Positions 54,378-63,819 are shown, counted from the first letter of the stretch. The stretch is DNA of 64,000 bases from JBNLBS01 sp050303415 (GCA_050303415.1 JBNLBS010000015.1:31057-95056); one strand, 5' to 3'. Translations and numbers: made by a program. The notes: generated by a model not told the origin, from the letters alone.

Positions 54378-54518
54378 TGTGTGATATGCCGTACTTATTC
54401 GGCGAACTCAACGTCTAAACTTGGCTTTAATTCTTTTGAACGATAATTTCACTTCAAATTAATACTGTGACAATGCTATATTCCCCGCCATCAACTCAAC
54501 AGATCAAATCAAGCACCA

Positions 54519-55490
54519 ATGAGCAAACCCAAAGTCTTTATTACCCGAAAATGGCCGACTTCGGTCGAGGAAAAACTTAAGCAACGTTATGAAGTTAGTT
54601 TAAATGAATTTGACCGGCCATTATCCATTGATCAGTTTAAACAGGCTTTACAGAATTATGATGCCGTTTGCCCGACAGTCTGCGATTCATTTCCGGCGGA
54701 AGTTATTAACACACCTAACAAACGCTGCAAAATATTGGGTAATTTCGGTGTTGGCTTTAATCATATTGATATTGATGCCTGCCGCGAGCAAGGCCTGGTA
54801 GTGACTAATACCCCCGGTGTGCTGACCGAAAGTACCGCCGATATTGCAATGACCTTACTGCTAATGTCCGCCCGCCGAGGTGCAGAAGGTGATCGCCTGG
54901 TACGTGCCAAACAATGGCATGGCTGGTGTCCCACTCATATGATGAGTAGTGATGTCACCGGGGCTACGTTGGGTTTAATCGGTTTTGGCCGTATTGCACA
55001 GGCAATGGCCAGAAAAGCTTATTATGGTTTTGGTATGCGGATTATTTTCTTTAAGCCTTCTGCTGCAGACCCCGAGATAATCCGTGAATTGAACGCCACT
55101 GTCTGCACCACGGTTGAAGAAGTTCTAAGCCAGGCGGATTTTGTTTCACTGCATTGCCCGGGAAGTCACAGTACCCGACATTTAATAAATGAACAGACAT
55201 TAAACTTGATGAAACCAAGTGCCCATTTGATTAATACCGCCCGTGGTGATGTAGTCGACAGCAAAGCCTTGATTAAAGCCTTGCAGGAAAAAAAGATCTG
55301 CGGTGCTGGCCTGGATGTTTATGAAAACGAACCCAATATTGATGAAGGCTTTCTGACGCTGGACAACGTCTCTTTGTTACCTCATTTGGGCAGCGCCACC
55401 ATACGCACGCGCACGGATATGGGTGAGAAAGTTTTGGCCAATCTGGAGGCGTTTTTTGCCGGTAATGACCCTATGGACAGAGTAGTCTGA
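54519..55490 (+). CDS. hprA: Hydroxypyruvate reductase (D-isomer-specific 2-hydroxyacid dehydrogenase)
   Basis: The 323-residue protein has the family layout: N- and C-terminal catalytic halves around an NAD(P) domain (GATLGLIGFGRIAQAMARKA), with the catalytic residues R (NTARGDVVDSKAL), E (GLDVYENEP) and H (LLPHLGSAT). It reduces hydroxypyruvate to D-glycerate in the serine cycle. Its neighbours mdh, mtdA and gck support this role over other D-hydroxyacid dehydrogenases. It is separated from sga by about 7.7 kb of unrelated genes. Confidence 0.93.
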   Translation: MSKPKVFITRKWPTSVEEKLKQRYEVSLNEFDRPLSIDQFKQALQNYDAVCPTVCDSFPAEVINTPNKRCKILGNFGVGFNHIDIDACREQGLVVTNTPGVLTESTADIAMTLLLMSARRGAEGDRLVRAKQWHGWCPTHMMSSDVTGATLGLIGFGRIAQAMARKAYYGFGMRIIFFKPSAADPEIIRELNATVCTTVEEVLSQADFVSLHCPGSHSTRHLINEQTLNLMKPSAHLINTARGDVVDSKALIKALQEKKICGAGLDVYENEPNIDEGFLTLDNVSLLPHLGSATIRTRTDMGEKVLANLEAFFAGNDPMDRVV

Positions 55491-55534
55491 AAGTCATAAA
55501 AAAGGGCGCTGTTAGCGCCTTTTTTTATGACTTT
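55490..55534. terminator. Long bidirectional terminator between hprA and mdh
   Basis: Arms aaagtcataaaaaagg-gcgct and agcgccttttttatgacttt are near-perfect complements (about 20 bp, one extra g) with a gtt loop. A and T runs in the arms let it stop both converging genes. Confidence 0.85.
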
Positions 55535-55540
55535 GCTTTT

Positions 55541-56518
55541 TTAACACAAATGCCTGACTGCATCCCGTTCCTGTTTTAATTCATCCTCAGTTATCAACAT
55601 ACGTTCACGACTGAATGCATTAATATCCAACCCCTGAATAATGCTGATTTCACCATTTTTCACTGCAACCGGATATGAATACACCAAGCCCCGCTCTATA
55701 CCGTAGCTGCCATCTGAAGGTACCGCCATACTAATCCATTGTCCATCTTCGGTTCCTAATGCCCAGGCACGCATCTGTTCGATTGCTGCGCTGGCAGCCG
55801 ATGCGGCACTGGATTGACCTCGGGCTTTAATAATTTCCGCTCCCCGCTGTTGCACGGTCGGAATAAACTCATTTTCCATCCAGTCCTGCTCAACCAGGGA
55901 CAAAGCGTCCTGTCCTTTTACCAACGCATGGTGAATATCGGGATATTGCGTGGCCGAATGATTACCCCAAACGGTCACCCGCTTAACATCTCCTTCCAAA
56001 ACCCCACATTTTTCTGCCAGCTGCGCAACAGCACGGTTATGATCCAGCATGGTCATAGCGGAAAAATTTCTATACTCCAGATCCGGTGCATTCATCATGG
56101 CAATATAAGCATTGGTATTGGCCGGATTGCCGGTTACCAAAACCTTCACATCCCGACTGGCTACTTCATTCAAAGCTTTTCCCTGTGTGGAAAAAATTTG
56201 CGCATTCTCCTGCAGCAAATCCTTACGCTCCATACCCGGGCCTCGGGGTTTGGCACCCACTAAAAAAGCATAATCCACATTCTTAAAAGCTTTTAACGGG
56301 TCATCACTGACCTCAACCCGGTGTAATAATGGATAAGCACAGTCATGCAATTCCATAACCACACCCTTTAAAACAGACATTGCCGCCGGCACTTCCAATA
56401 AATGCAACACAATAGGTTGATCTTTACCAAACAGCTCACCAGCCGCCAGGCGAAAAAGCAATGAATAACTGATCTGCCCTGCCGCCCCAGTTACGACAAT
56501 ATCAACGGGTGTTTTCAT
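55541..56518 (-). CDS. mdh: Malate dehydrogenase (NAD-dependent, type 2)
   Basis: The 325-residue protein shows the cytosolic-type MDH pattern: nucleotide-binding VVTGAAGQISYSLLFRLAAGELFG, KPRGPGMERKDLL (substrate arginine loop), VLVTGNPANTNAYI, MTMLDHNRAVAQLAEKCG and the catalytic histidine in WGNHSATQYPD. It interconverts oxaloacetate and malate; malate then feeds malate thiokinase. It is convergent with hprA and divergent from mtdA, so it has its own promoter within the serine-cycle region. Confidence 0.95.
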   Translation of the reverse strand: MKTPVDIVVTGAAGQISYSLLFRLAAGELFGKDQPIVLHLLEVPAAMSVLKGVVMELHDCAYPLLHRVEVSDDPLKAFKNVDYAFLVGAKPRGPGMERKDLLQENAQIFSTQGKALNEVASRDVKVLVTGNPANTNAYIAMMNAPDLEYRNFSAMTMLDHNRAVAQLAEKCGVLEGDVKRVTVWGNHSATQYPDIHHALVKGQDALSLVEQDWMENEFIPTVQQRGAEIIKARGQSSAASAASAAIEQMRAWALGTEDGQWISMAVPSDGSYGIERGLVYSYPVAVKNGEISIIQGLDINAFSRERMLITEDELKQERDAVRHLC

Positions 56519-56820
56519 TAATGTTCCTTAATATTCTTATTATTAAACGAGCTTAGCCTAGCAGGCCCTTAAAATCCTAGGCTACAGTTTCTAAACCCCA
56601 TAATGCTACAGATAATAGCTAAAACTCCGGACTGGTTGCAAACCAATCAGGCAAATCCTTATATAAACCACCCGCTACAACTATAAATTCATTCTTTTTG
56701 TCACGATGGTCAGAAACAAGCTTTTAAAAGGAATAGTCAATTTTATCTGTTTTTATGCTATATAATAGCCGATTTTACTCGCCTTTTTAATACACTTTCA
56801 CCCTTAAGCTCAGATAGCAC
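56519..56820. promoter_or_regulatory. Divergent promoter region of mdh and mtdA
   Basis: The 300-bp spacer contains a palindrome (tagcctag 56554-56561 / ctaggcta 56577-56584), close to the mdh side, that could be an operator or leader hairpin. On the mtdA side a TATAAT (56761-56766), preceded by TGC, is a good candidate -10; the -35 is weak, as with extended -10 promoters. Confidence 0.5.
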
Positions 56821-57678
56821 ATGAAGAAACTGTTATTCCAATTTGATACCGACACTCATCCATCCGTTTTTGACACTGTTGTGGCTTATGACGGCGGAGC
56901 TGATCACGTCATTGGCCACGGTAACGTAACACCGGAAAATGTCACGCCATTAGTAGAGGGGGCAATTTTTACCCGCGCCCCAAAAGACAAAAAAAACACC
57001 GCTATTTTTGTCGGCGGCAGCGATATGGTGGCCGGCCAGGAATTGTTCTTAGCGGTACAAAAAACTTTTTTCCCTGGCTTTCAAGTATCAGTCATGCTTG
57101 ACAGTAATGGTAGCAATACAACGGCTGCGGCAGCAGTTGCAAAACTTGCAACCAGCGGGAGTTTGTCTGGCAAAAAAGCGGTAATTCTGGCCGGCACAGG
57201 CCCTGTCGGTCAACGGGCCGCCGTCATGATGGCACAAGAAGGTGCCGAAGTCAGCATAACTTCGCGCAGTCTGGCAAAAGCCGAGCAAGCCTGTAACAAC
57301 ATGGCCGAGCGCTTTGGCATCCATCTTACCCCTGTTGAGGCCGCTGACAGCGACAGTCGTGCACACGCAATTGCCGAAGCCAATATTGTCTTTGCTACCG
57401 GCGCTGCCGGGGTTGAACTACTGAGCCCGGAACAATGGCAAAACAACCCTAATATAGAAATAATGGCTGATGCCAATGCCACGCCACCACTAGGTATAGG
57501 AGGCACAGACATGATGGATAAAGGTATTGACCGTCATGGCAAAATCATTTGGGGGGCAATCGGCTTTGGCACATTAAAACTGGCCTTACATCGTGCCTGT
57601 ATTGCTAAACTTTTTGAAGATAACAAGCAGGTTTTTGATGCTGAATTAATCTTCAAACTTGCTAAAGAAATGGCTTAA
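56821..57678 (+). CDS. mtdA: NADP-dependent methylene-tetrahydrofolate/methanopterin dehydrogenase MtdA
   Basis: The 285-residue protein begins KKLLFQFDTDTHPSVFDTVVAYDGGADHVIGHGNVTPENV and has a Rossmann loop, KKAVILAGTGPVGQRAAVMMAQEGAEVSITSR. It matches MtdA of methylotrophs, which oxidises or reduces methylene-H4F (and methylene-H4MPT) with NADP. It links formyl/methenyl-H4F to methylene-H4F used by GlyA. It heads a unit with gck (12 bp gap) and glyA (23 bp gap). The companion cyclohydrolase fch is not in the window. Confidence 0.95.
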   Translation: MKKLLFQFDTDTHPSVFDTVVAYDGGADHVIGHGNVTPENVTPLVEGAIFTRAPKDKKNTAIFVGGSDMVAGQELFLAVQKTFFPGFQVSVMLDSNGSNTTAAAAVAKLATSGSLSGKKAVILAGTGPVGQRAAVMMAQEGAEVSITSRSLAKAEQACNNMAERFGIHLTPVEAADSDSRAHAIAEANIVFATGAAGVELLSPEQWQNNPNIEIMADANATPPLGIGGTDMMDKGIDRHGKIIWGAIGFGTLKLALHRACIAKLFEDNKQVFDAELIFKLAKEMA

Positions 57679-57690
57679 CCCTTAATCTGC

Positions 57691-59070
57691 ATGAGTATTA
57701 TTGCCGAAACACATAATATACGCCAGAATGCCCAACGCATTTTTCAGGCAGGTATTGATGCAGCAGATCCCTATCAGGCAGTTAAAAACTGCCTGTTTGC
57801 CGGCCCCAATCAGCTGGAAATTTTATTAGATCCGGCAGCCCCCCATTCAAAACGCATGGGTAGATGGAATAAAATTCACTTGCTGGCCTTCGGTAAAGCC
57901 GCCTGTGCCATGACCAAAGCAGCACTGGCAGTTATTCCTAAAACTCAACTGGCCGACCACAATATTGCTGTCACCAATTACGAAAATGTCACCACACTCA
58001 AGCATATTGACGTCATCGGTGCCGGCCACCCGCTGCCGGACACTGAGGGTTATCAGGCGGCACAGAAAATCATCAGACTACTTAAACAAGCACAAGCGCA
58101 TGATCTGGTACTGGTTTTAATTAGTGGCGGCGGTTCGGCGCTAATCCCCTGTCCGGTAGCACCAGTGACCTTACAGGAAAAAATCACCACCACCGATCTG
58201 TTATTAAAAAGCGGTGCAACAATTAACCAAATCAATTGCGTACGCAAACACCTGTCGCAATTAAAAGGCGGTAGACTGGCAACGCTGGCGGCACCAGCCG
58301 ACCTGCATGCCTTAATCCTGTCGGATGTATTGGGGGATGATTTAAGCGCGATCGCCAGCGGCCCGACTGTGCCGGATCAAACGACCTTTGCTGATGCCGT
58401 AGCTATCTGTCAACAATTAAAAATCTGGACTCGATTGCCGAAATCAGTGCAACAATTATTGACTGATGGTGCACAAAACTTAATCAGCGAAACCGGCAAA
58501 GCCGATGATCCGGTTTTCAAGCGCTGTAGCTATACTTTAGTCGGCAGCAACCGCATTAGCCTGCAGGCAATTGACCAGGCCGCGCAAGGTTTAAATTACC
58601 AAACTTTGCTTTATAGCGATCAATTATCCGGTGAAGCAAGTGAAGAAGCGGAAAAACTGGTAATATATGCACAACAAAAGATTGCTGCCGGTTTTAATCA
58701 ACCTATTGCCATTTTGGCTGGGGGTGAAACCACGGTAACTGTCAAAGGTCATGGCTTAGGCGGACGCAATCAGGAAATGGCTCTGGCTTTTGCCCTGGCC
58801 GCAAACAAATATAAGTTAAACGGAAACTGGGTATTTCTCAGTGCCGGTACCGATGGACGTGACGGCCCGACCGATGCGGCGGGCGCAATTGTTGATACAG
58901 GTAGCATTGATCGTATAATGAAAAATAACAAAAACCCGACTGACATGCTTTTGGACAATAACTCTTATCCGGCGCTGAAAAGTGCTCAGGATTTAGTTAT
59001 AACCGGTGCAACGGGTACTAATGTCGCTGACTTGCAAATATTGCTTATCCATCCCTCTTTAAAAAAATAA
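57691..59070 (+). CDS. gck: Glycerate 2-kinase (serine-cycle type)
   Basis: The 459-residue protein has the DUF4147/MOFRL architecture of class II glycerate kinases: FGKAACAMTKAAL, GAGHPLPDTEGYQAAQKI, LVLISGGGSALIPCPV, NCVRKHLSQLKGGRLA, LILSDVLGDDLSAIASGPTVPD, and the C-terminal MOFRL motif ILAGGETTVTVKGHGLGGRNQEMALAFAL followed by SAGTDGRDGPTDAAGA. It phosphorylates D-glycerate to 2-phosphoglycerate in the serine cycle. It begins 12 bp after mtdA, without a strong ribosome site, so coupling to mtdA is likely. Confidence 0.95.
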   Translation: MSIIAETHNIRQNAQRIFQAGIDAADPYQAVKNCLFAGPNQLEILLDPAAPHSKRMGRWNKIHLLAFGKAACAMTKAALAVIPKTQLADHNIAVTNYENVTTLKHIDVIGAGHPLPDTEGYQAAQKIIRLLKQAQAHDLVLVLISGGGSALIPCPVAPVTLQEKITTTDLLLKSGATINQINCVRKHLSQLKGGRLATLAAPADLHALILSDVLGDDLSAIASGPTVPDQTTFADAVAICQQLKIWTRLPKSVQQLLTDGAQNLISETGKADDPVFKRCSYTLVGSNRISLQAIDQAAQGLNYQTLLYSDQLSGEASEEAEKLVIYAQQKIAAGFNQPIAILAGGETTVTVKGHGLGGRNQEMALAFALAANKYKLNGNWVFLSAGTDGRDGPTDAAGAIVDTGSIDRIMKNNKNPTDMLLDNNSYPALKSAQDLVITGATGTNVADLQILLIHPSLKK

Positions 59071-59093
59071 AATCGTTAAATCAGGAGTCATTC

Positions 59094-60353
59094 ATGTTTA
59101 CACAGTCACAAACTATTGCTGGTTTCGATGATGAACTATTCCAGGCGATGGAAGAAGAGCGTCAGCGCCAGGAAGATCATATCGAACTGATCGCATCGGA
59201 AAACTATACCAGCCCGAGGGTCATGGAAGCACAAGGTTCATTATTGACCAATAAATATGCCGAAGGCTACCCCGGCAAACGTTATTATGGTGGTTGTGAA
59301 TTCGTAGACAAAGCCGAGCAGCTGGCTATTGACCGTGTCAAGGAATTATTCGGTGCCGACTATGCCAATGTTCAACCGCATTCAGGCTCACAAGCCAATA
59401 TGGCGGTTTATATGGCACTGATTCAGCCGGGCGATACCATTTTGGGCTTAAGTCTTGCCGACGGTGGTCATTTAACCCATGGCGCCAAACCCAACTTTTC
59501 CGGCAAAATCTACAACGCCGTACAATACGGCTTACATCCTGATACAGGTGAAGTTGATTATGATCAGGTTGAACGTCTGGCACTGGAGCATAAACCCAAG
59601 ATGATTGTCGCCGGTTTTTCCGCTTATTCGCGCATAATGGACTGGGAACGTTTCAGAATAATTGCCGATAAAGTCGGTGCTTACCTGTTTGTTGATATGG
59701 CTCACGTTGCCGGATTGGTTGCTGCCGGCTTATATCCGAACCCGGTACCTTATGCCGATGTGGTAACCAGTACTACGCATAAATCGCTGAGAGGCCCTCG
59801 AGGCGGTATCATTTTGTGCAAGAGCAATCCGGATCTGGAGAAGAAATTTAATTCCAATATCTTCCCAGGCATTCAAGGCGGCCCGCTCATGCACGTAATC
59901 GCTGCCAAGGCAGTTGCATTTAAAGAAGCCTTACAGCCGGAATTTCAGGTTTACCAACAACAAGTGATAAAAAATGCCAAAGCCATGGCCAATGTTTTTA
60001 TGAATCGTGGTTTTGATGTGGTTTCGGGCGGTACCGATAACCATTTAATGCTGGTTTCACTGATTCCTAAAGGAATTACCGGCAAAGCGGCTGACGAAGC
60101 CCTGGGCAGGGCCCATATCACCGTTAATAAAAATGCGGTGCCGAATGACCCTGAATCGCCTTTTGTCACTAGTGGTATTCGTGTAGGCACACCTGCCCCG
60201 ACATCACGCGGCTTTAAAGAAGATCAAATGACGGAAATAGCACATCTGATGTGTGATGTTATGGAAAACATGGATGATGAATCGGTAATCAACGCCGTTC
60301 GCGAAAAAGTCAGCATCCTTTGTTCTCGCTTTCCGGTATACAGTGAGAGCTAA
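59094..60353 (+). CDS. glyA: Serine hydroxymethyltransferase
   Basis: The 419-residue PLP enzyme is canonical: HIELIASENYTSPRVMEAQGSLLTNKYAEGYPGKRYYGGCEFVD, the folate/substrate segment LSLADGGHLTHGAK, PLP lysine in VTSTTHKSLRGPRGG, and GIRVGTPAPTSRGF. It converts glycine and methylene-H4F to serine and is the C1 entry step of the cycle. A good AGGAG precedes the ATG, 23 bp after gck. A strong terminator follows. Confidence 0.97.
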   Translation: MFTQSQTIAGFDDELFQAMEEERQRQEDHIELIASENYTSPRVMEAQGSLLTNKYAEGYPGKRYYGGCEFVDKAEQLAIDRVKELFGADYANVQPHSGSQANMAVYMALIQPGDTILGLSLADGGHLTHGAKPNFSGKIYNAVQYGLHPDTGEVDYDQVERLALEHKPKMIVAGFSAYSRIMDWERFRIIADKVGAYLFVDMAHVAGLVAAGLYPNPVPYADVVTSTTHKSLRGPRGGIILCKSNPDLEKKFNSNIFPGIQGGPLMHVIAAKAVAFKEALQPEFQVYQQQVIKNAKAMANVFMNRGFDVVSGGTDNHLMLVSLIPKGITGKAADEALGRAHITVNKNAVPNDPESPFVTSGIRVGTPAPTSRGFKEDQMTEIAHLMCDVMENMDDESVINAVREKVSILCSRFPVYSES

Positions 60354-60420
60354 AAAATTAAAAGTTATCCAAGCAAAATGAATTGCTAGTCTTAACCAAC
60401 TTTTATTAAAAATTTATACG

Positions 60421-60450
60421 CCAGCTTCAACACAATGAAGCTGGCTTTTT
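60421..60450 (+). terminator. Intrinsic terminator of mtdA-gck-glyA
   Basis: ccagcttca (60421-60429) pairs with tgaagctgg (60436-60444) around a six-base loop, followed by cttttt and a second T-rich stretch. Confidence 0.85.
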
Positions 60451-60497
60451 GCGTTTTTTATTTATAAATTAATGACCCCATCAGCTTAGGAGGCACT

Positions 60498-62171
60498 ATG
60501 TCTGATATTGAAATCGCCCAAAAGGCAGAAATGAAACCCATTATCGGGCTAGTAAAAGAAAAATACGGTATAGATGCTGAGCACCTGGATCCCTATGGCC
60601 ACTACAAGGCCAAAATGTCTCTGGATTATGTTAACAGCTTAACAGACCGGGAAGATGGCAAATTAATCCTGGTCACCGCCATCAGCCCAACCCCTGCCGG
60701 TGAAGGTAAAACCACGACCACAGTCGGGCTTGGAGATGCCATGAATCGCCTGGGCAAAAAAACCATTATGTGCCTGCGAGAACCTTCCTTAGGTCCTTGT
60801 TTTGGCATGAAAGGCGGCGCAGCCGGTGGTGGTTATTCACAAGTTGTGCCGATGGAAGACATCAACCTGCATTTTACCGGTGATTTTCATGCCATAGGCG
60901 TGGCACACAATCTGTTATCAGCCATGATAGATAACCATATTAACCACGGCAACGCTCTGGACATAGACTCCAGACGCATACAATGGAAACGCGTGGTTGA
61001 TATGAATGACCGGGCTTTAAGAAAAATAACCGTTGGCCAAGGCGGTCCGGCCAACGGTTATTTACGTGAAGACGGTTACGACATCGTGGTCGCCTCGGAG
61101 ATTATGGCTATTTTATGTTTAGCGACAAGCATTGCCGACCTGAAAGAACGAATCGGTCGTATCGTTATAGCCTACAAAACGGATAAAGTCACCCCCGTTT
61201 ATGCCAGCGATCTTAATGCTCAGGGGGCGATGGCCGCATTGTTAAAAGATGCCATCAAGCCAAATCTGGTCCAGACACTGGAAAACAATATCGCCATTAT
61301 TCATGGCGGCCCCTTTGCCAATATTGCTCATGGTTGTAACACTGTGACAGCCACAAAAACAGGCTTAAAACTGGCTGATTACACCATTACCGAGGCAGGT
61401 TTCGGCGCTGATCTAGGTGCGGAAAAATTTATTGACATCAAATGTCGCATGGCTGGTTTAAAACCATCGGCCGTAGTTTTGGTTGCGACCGTCAGAGCAT
61501 TAAAATTTCATGGCGGTGTTGCCAAAGATGATTTGAACAATGAAAACCTGCAGGCACTGGAAGATGGTTTTGCCAATCTTGAGCGTCATCTGCACAACAT
61601 CAAAGAAAACTATGGCCTGCCCTGTGTTATCTGTATTAACCATTTTACTTTTGATAGCGATGCAGAGATTGCATTATTAAAAGAAAAATGCGAAGCTTTA
61701 GGCACTAAATGTGTGGTTTCTAAGCACTGGGCTGAAGGAGGTGCGGGCGCAGAAGACCTCGCGAGAGAAGTGATAGCAATTGCTGATAACCGTGAACCTG
61801 GTTTTAGTTATGTCTATGATGAGAATCTGCCGCTTTGGGACAAAATTGAGACGATTGCCACCAAACTATATGGTGCAGCCGGCATCAGTGCAAGTCCTAA
61901 AGTCAAAGGTGAAATAAATGCCTTACAGGAAAAATATGGAAACTTCCCTATCTGTATGGCAAAAACACAAATGTCATTCTCAACCAATCCCAATGCCAAA
62001 GGTGCACCTTCAGGACACACGGTAGAAATCAGTGAAGTCAGACTGGCAAATGGCGCCGGTTTTGTCGTTGCCATTGCGGGTGATATGATGACCATGCCCG
62101 GCCTGCCTAAAGTACCTGCAGCCGAAAGAATAGATATAAATGATGATGGGATAATTACCGGATTATTCTAG
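60498..62171 (+). CDS. ftfL: Formate-tetrahydrofolate ligase
   Basis: The 557-residue protein has the N-terminal P-loop VTAISPTPAGEGKTTTTVGLGDAMNRLG and the family segments LREPSLGPCFGMKGGAAGGGYSQVVPMEDINLHFTGDFHA, NIAHGCNTVTATK and PSGHTVEISEVRLANGAGFVV. It makes 10-formyl-H4F from formate, H4F and ATP. With MtdA (and an unlinked Fch) it moves formate carbon into the serine cycle. AGGAGG lies just before the ATG. The upstream glyA terminator means it has its own promoter. Confidence 0.97.
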   Translation: MSDIEIAQKAEMKPIIGLVKEKYGIDAEHLDPYGHYKAKMSLDYVNSLTDREDGKLILVTAISPTPAGEGKTTTTVGLGDAMNRLGKKTIMCLREPSLGPCFGMKGGAAGGGYSQVVPMEDINLHFTGDFHAIGVAHNLLSAMIDNHINHGNALDIDSRRIQWKRVVDMNDRALRKITVGQGGPANGYLREDGYDIVVASEIMAILCLATSIADLKERIGRIVIAYKTDKVTPVYASDLNAQGAMAALLKDAIKPNLVQTLENNIAIIHGGPFANIAHGCNTVTATKTGLKLADYTITEAGFGADLGAEKFIDIKCRMAGLKPSAVVLVATVRALKFHGGVAKDDLNNENLQALEDGFANLERHLHNIKENYGLPCVICINHFTFDSDAEIALLKEKCEALGTKCVVSKHWAEGGAGAEDLAREVIAIADNREPGFSYVYDENLPLWDKIETIATKLYGAAGISASPKVKGEINALQEKYGNFPICMAKTQMSFSTNPNAKGAPSGHTVEISEVRLANGAGFVVAIAGDMMTMPGLPKVPAAERIDINDDGIITGLF

Positions 62172-62237
62172 AATTGCACTACACACTGTCACCGTGTAGA
62201 TACCTGCAACTGTAACGAAATACAGTATAGAAATTAT

Positions 62238-62274
62238 AACAATGCCTTTGACTACTCCTGTTGAAGGCATTGTT
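62238..62274 (+). terminator. Hairpin after ftfL, probable terminator
   Basis: aacaatgcctt (62238-62248) and aaggcattgtt (62264-62274) are exact complements over 11 bp with a 15-base loop. The T run is short, so termination may be partial. A weaker ctacac/gtgtag hairpin lies just before it. Confidence 0.6.
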
Positions 62275-62309
62275 TAACTGAATTTATCCAACCATAGAAG
62301 GCAGAAATA

Positions 62310-63239
62310 ATGACAGATACCAAATTTCGACTCGTTACCCGCAGTGACTTTGACGGTTTAATTTGCGCTGTTCTTTTAAAAGAGCTCAATATAATAGATG
62401 ATATTAAATTTGTTCATCCAAAAGATATGCAGGATGGCAAAATTGATATCAGCAATAGAGACATCACTACCAACCTGCCTTATGTAGAGGGAGTGCATCT
62501 CGCTTTCGACCATCACTTAAGTGAAACCCTGCGCAATGACAAACAAGATAATTACATTATAGACCCTGAAGCCCCTTCAGCAGCCCGGGTTGTCTATGAC
62601 TATTACGGTGGTGCAGCCAGGTTCCCCGCAGAATGGAAAGAAATGATGGCCGCAGTTGATAAAGGCGACTCGGCCCAATTCAGTAAGGATGAAATTCTAA
62701 ATCCTGACGGCTGGGTATTGATGAACTTTCTAATGGATGCTCGTACAGGCTTAGGCCGATTCAGAGAATTCAGTGTGTCAAACTATCAACTCATGATGGA
62801 CCTGATTGACTACTGCAAGGATCATAATATAGAAGAAGTCATGCAGCTGCCTGATGTGAAAGAACGTATCGACCTGTTTAGAGAACACGAACAGGCAGCC
62901 AAAGATCAAATACTACGCTGTTCAAAAGTCTATGAAAACCTGGTTATATTAGACCTGCGTAATGAAGAAACCATTTATGCCGTCAATCGCTTTATGATTT
63001 ATGCCCTGTTTCCGGACTGTAATATTTCCATCCATGTCATGTGGGGCTTAAAACAACAGAATACCGTTTTTGCCATAGGCAAATCGATTCTCAACCGCAC
63101 GTCCAAGACTAATGTTGGCGAGCTATGCCTCAGCTATGGCGGCGGTGGGCATATGAATGCAGGCACCTGTCAGGTTGATAATGAAACGAGCGATAAACAT
63201 CTGGAAGATATTATCAAAAAAATCAATTATGATGGCTGA
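62310..63239 (+). CDS. DHH-family phosphoesterase
   Basis: The 309-residue protein has the DHH pattern: RSDFDGLICAVLL, FDHHLSETL (the DHH motif) and the C-terminal DHHA1-type GGGGHMNAGTCQV. Members include c-di-AMP phosphodiesterases, nanoRNases and exopolyphosphatase-like enzymes; they are Mn-dependent hydrolases of nucleotide or polyphosphate phosphoesters. The exact substrate is not readable here. It is monocistronic or starts a short unit with the following small membrane protein. Confidence 0.85.
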   Translation: MTDTKFRLVTRSDFDGLICAVLLKELNIIDDIKFVHPKDMQDGKIDISNRDITTNLPYVEGVHLAFDHHLSETLRNDKQDNYIIDPEAPSAARVVYDYYGGAARFPAEWKEMMAAVDKGDSAQFSKDEILNPDGWVLMNFLMDARTGLGRFREFSVSNYQLMMDLIDYCKDHNIEEVMQLPDVKERIDLFREHEQAAKDQILRCSKVYENLVILDLRNEETIYAVNRFMIYALFPDCNISIHVMWGLKQQNTVFAIGKSILNRTSKTNVGELCLSYGGGGHMNAGTCQVDNETSDKHLEDIIKKINYDG

Positions 63240-63330
63240 TCAGCAATAAATATTGTGATTACACGGAGGTAATCATTTGCTTCTTCAACACCTATGCCAC
63301 TGATAACCAGGATGAAAAAGCTATAAAACC

Positions 63331-63819
63331 TTGAACAAATTTAAACTGAGACTTAAAAAAGCAGAATACGATAAACAGAATGAGTCAGACCGGCAAATGG
63401 TAATAAGAATCAGCAAAAAATTTGCTGTTTTATTTATTATCATTTTAATGTTTGATTTACTATTGGAAATGTTGCTTGAAACAATTGAGCTCATCGCAGA
63501 ATTTGTACATCTGATTTTTGAATTTTTTGAGTACATGCTGGAGTTGATGCTGGAACATATTTTTCACGCCAGTCATCATGAAAGTGAAACAATCATCATA
63601 AATATAGCTATTATCCTCACACTCTATGGTTTATATCGTTATCTCCACATCGCACCAAACCAATTCAGATCGTTAAAACGGCGCATTAAATTAAACTGGC
63701 TAAAACGTATAAGAAAAGAATCGGCATGCTGGCATTCATTATCATTAAATCGTAAAATCAAAGTAAGTCTGGTTTACTTAGTGGGTATTACTGCAACTTT
63801 ATTTTTACTGACAATTTAA
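63331..63819 (+). CDS. Small membrane protein, function unknown
   Basis: The 162-residue product, read from a TTG at 63331, has an N-terminal basic helix (KFKLRLKKAEYDKQN), hydrophobic helices near 32-50 (FAVLFIIILMFDLLLEML), 86-103 and 145-162, and an unusually acidic amphipathic stretch (LLETIELIAEFVHLIFEFFEYMLELMLEHIF). No upstream in-frame ATG exists before a stop, so either the TTG or an internal ATG is used. No family is recognised. It is 91 bp after the DHH phosphoesterase on the same strand. Confidence 0.55.
   Translation: MNKFKLRLKKAEYDKQNESDRQMVIRISKKFAVLFIIILMFDLLLEMLLETIELIAEFVHLIFEFFEYMLELMLEHIFHASHHESETIIINIAIILTLYGLYRYLHIAPNQFRSLKRRIKLNWLKRIRKESACWHSLSLNRKIKVSLVYLVGITATLFLLTI

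Noticed and set aside
55814..56286. Plus-strand frames antisense to mdh
   Set aside because: The minus-strand MDH motifs are intact and fully account for the region.
59070..59094. Glycine or folate riboswitch before glyA
   Set aside because: Only 23 bp separate gck and glyA, too short for any aptamer.
62172..62309. Possible riboswitch before the DHH gene
   Set aside because: Only two simple hairpins are present; no known aptamer core was recognised.
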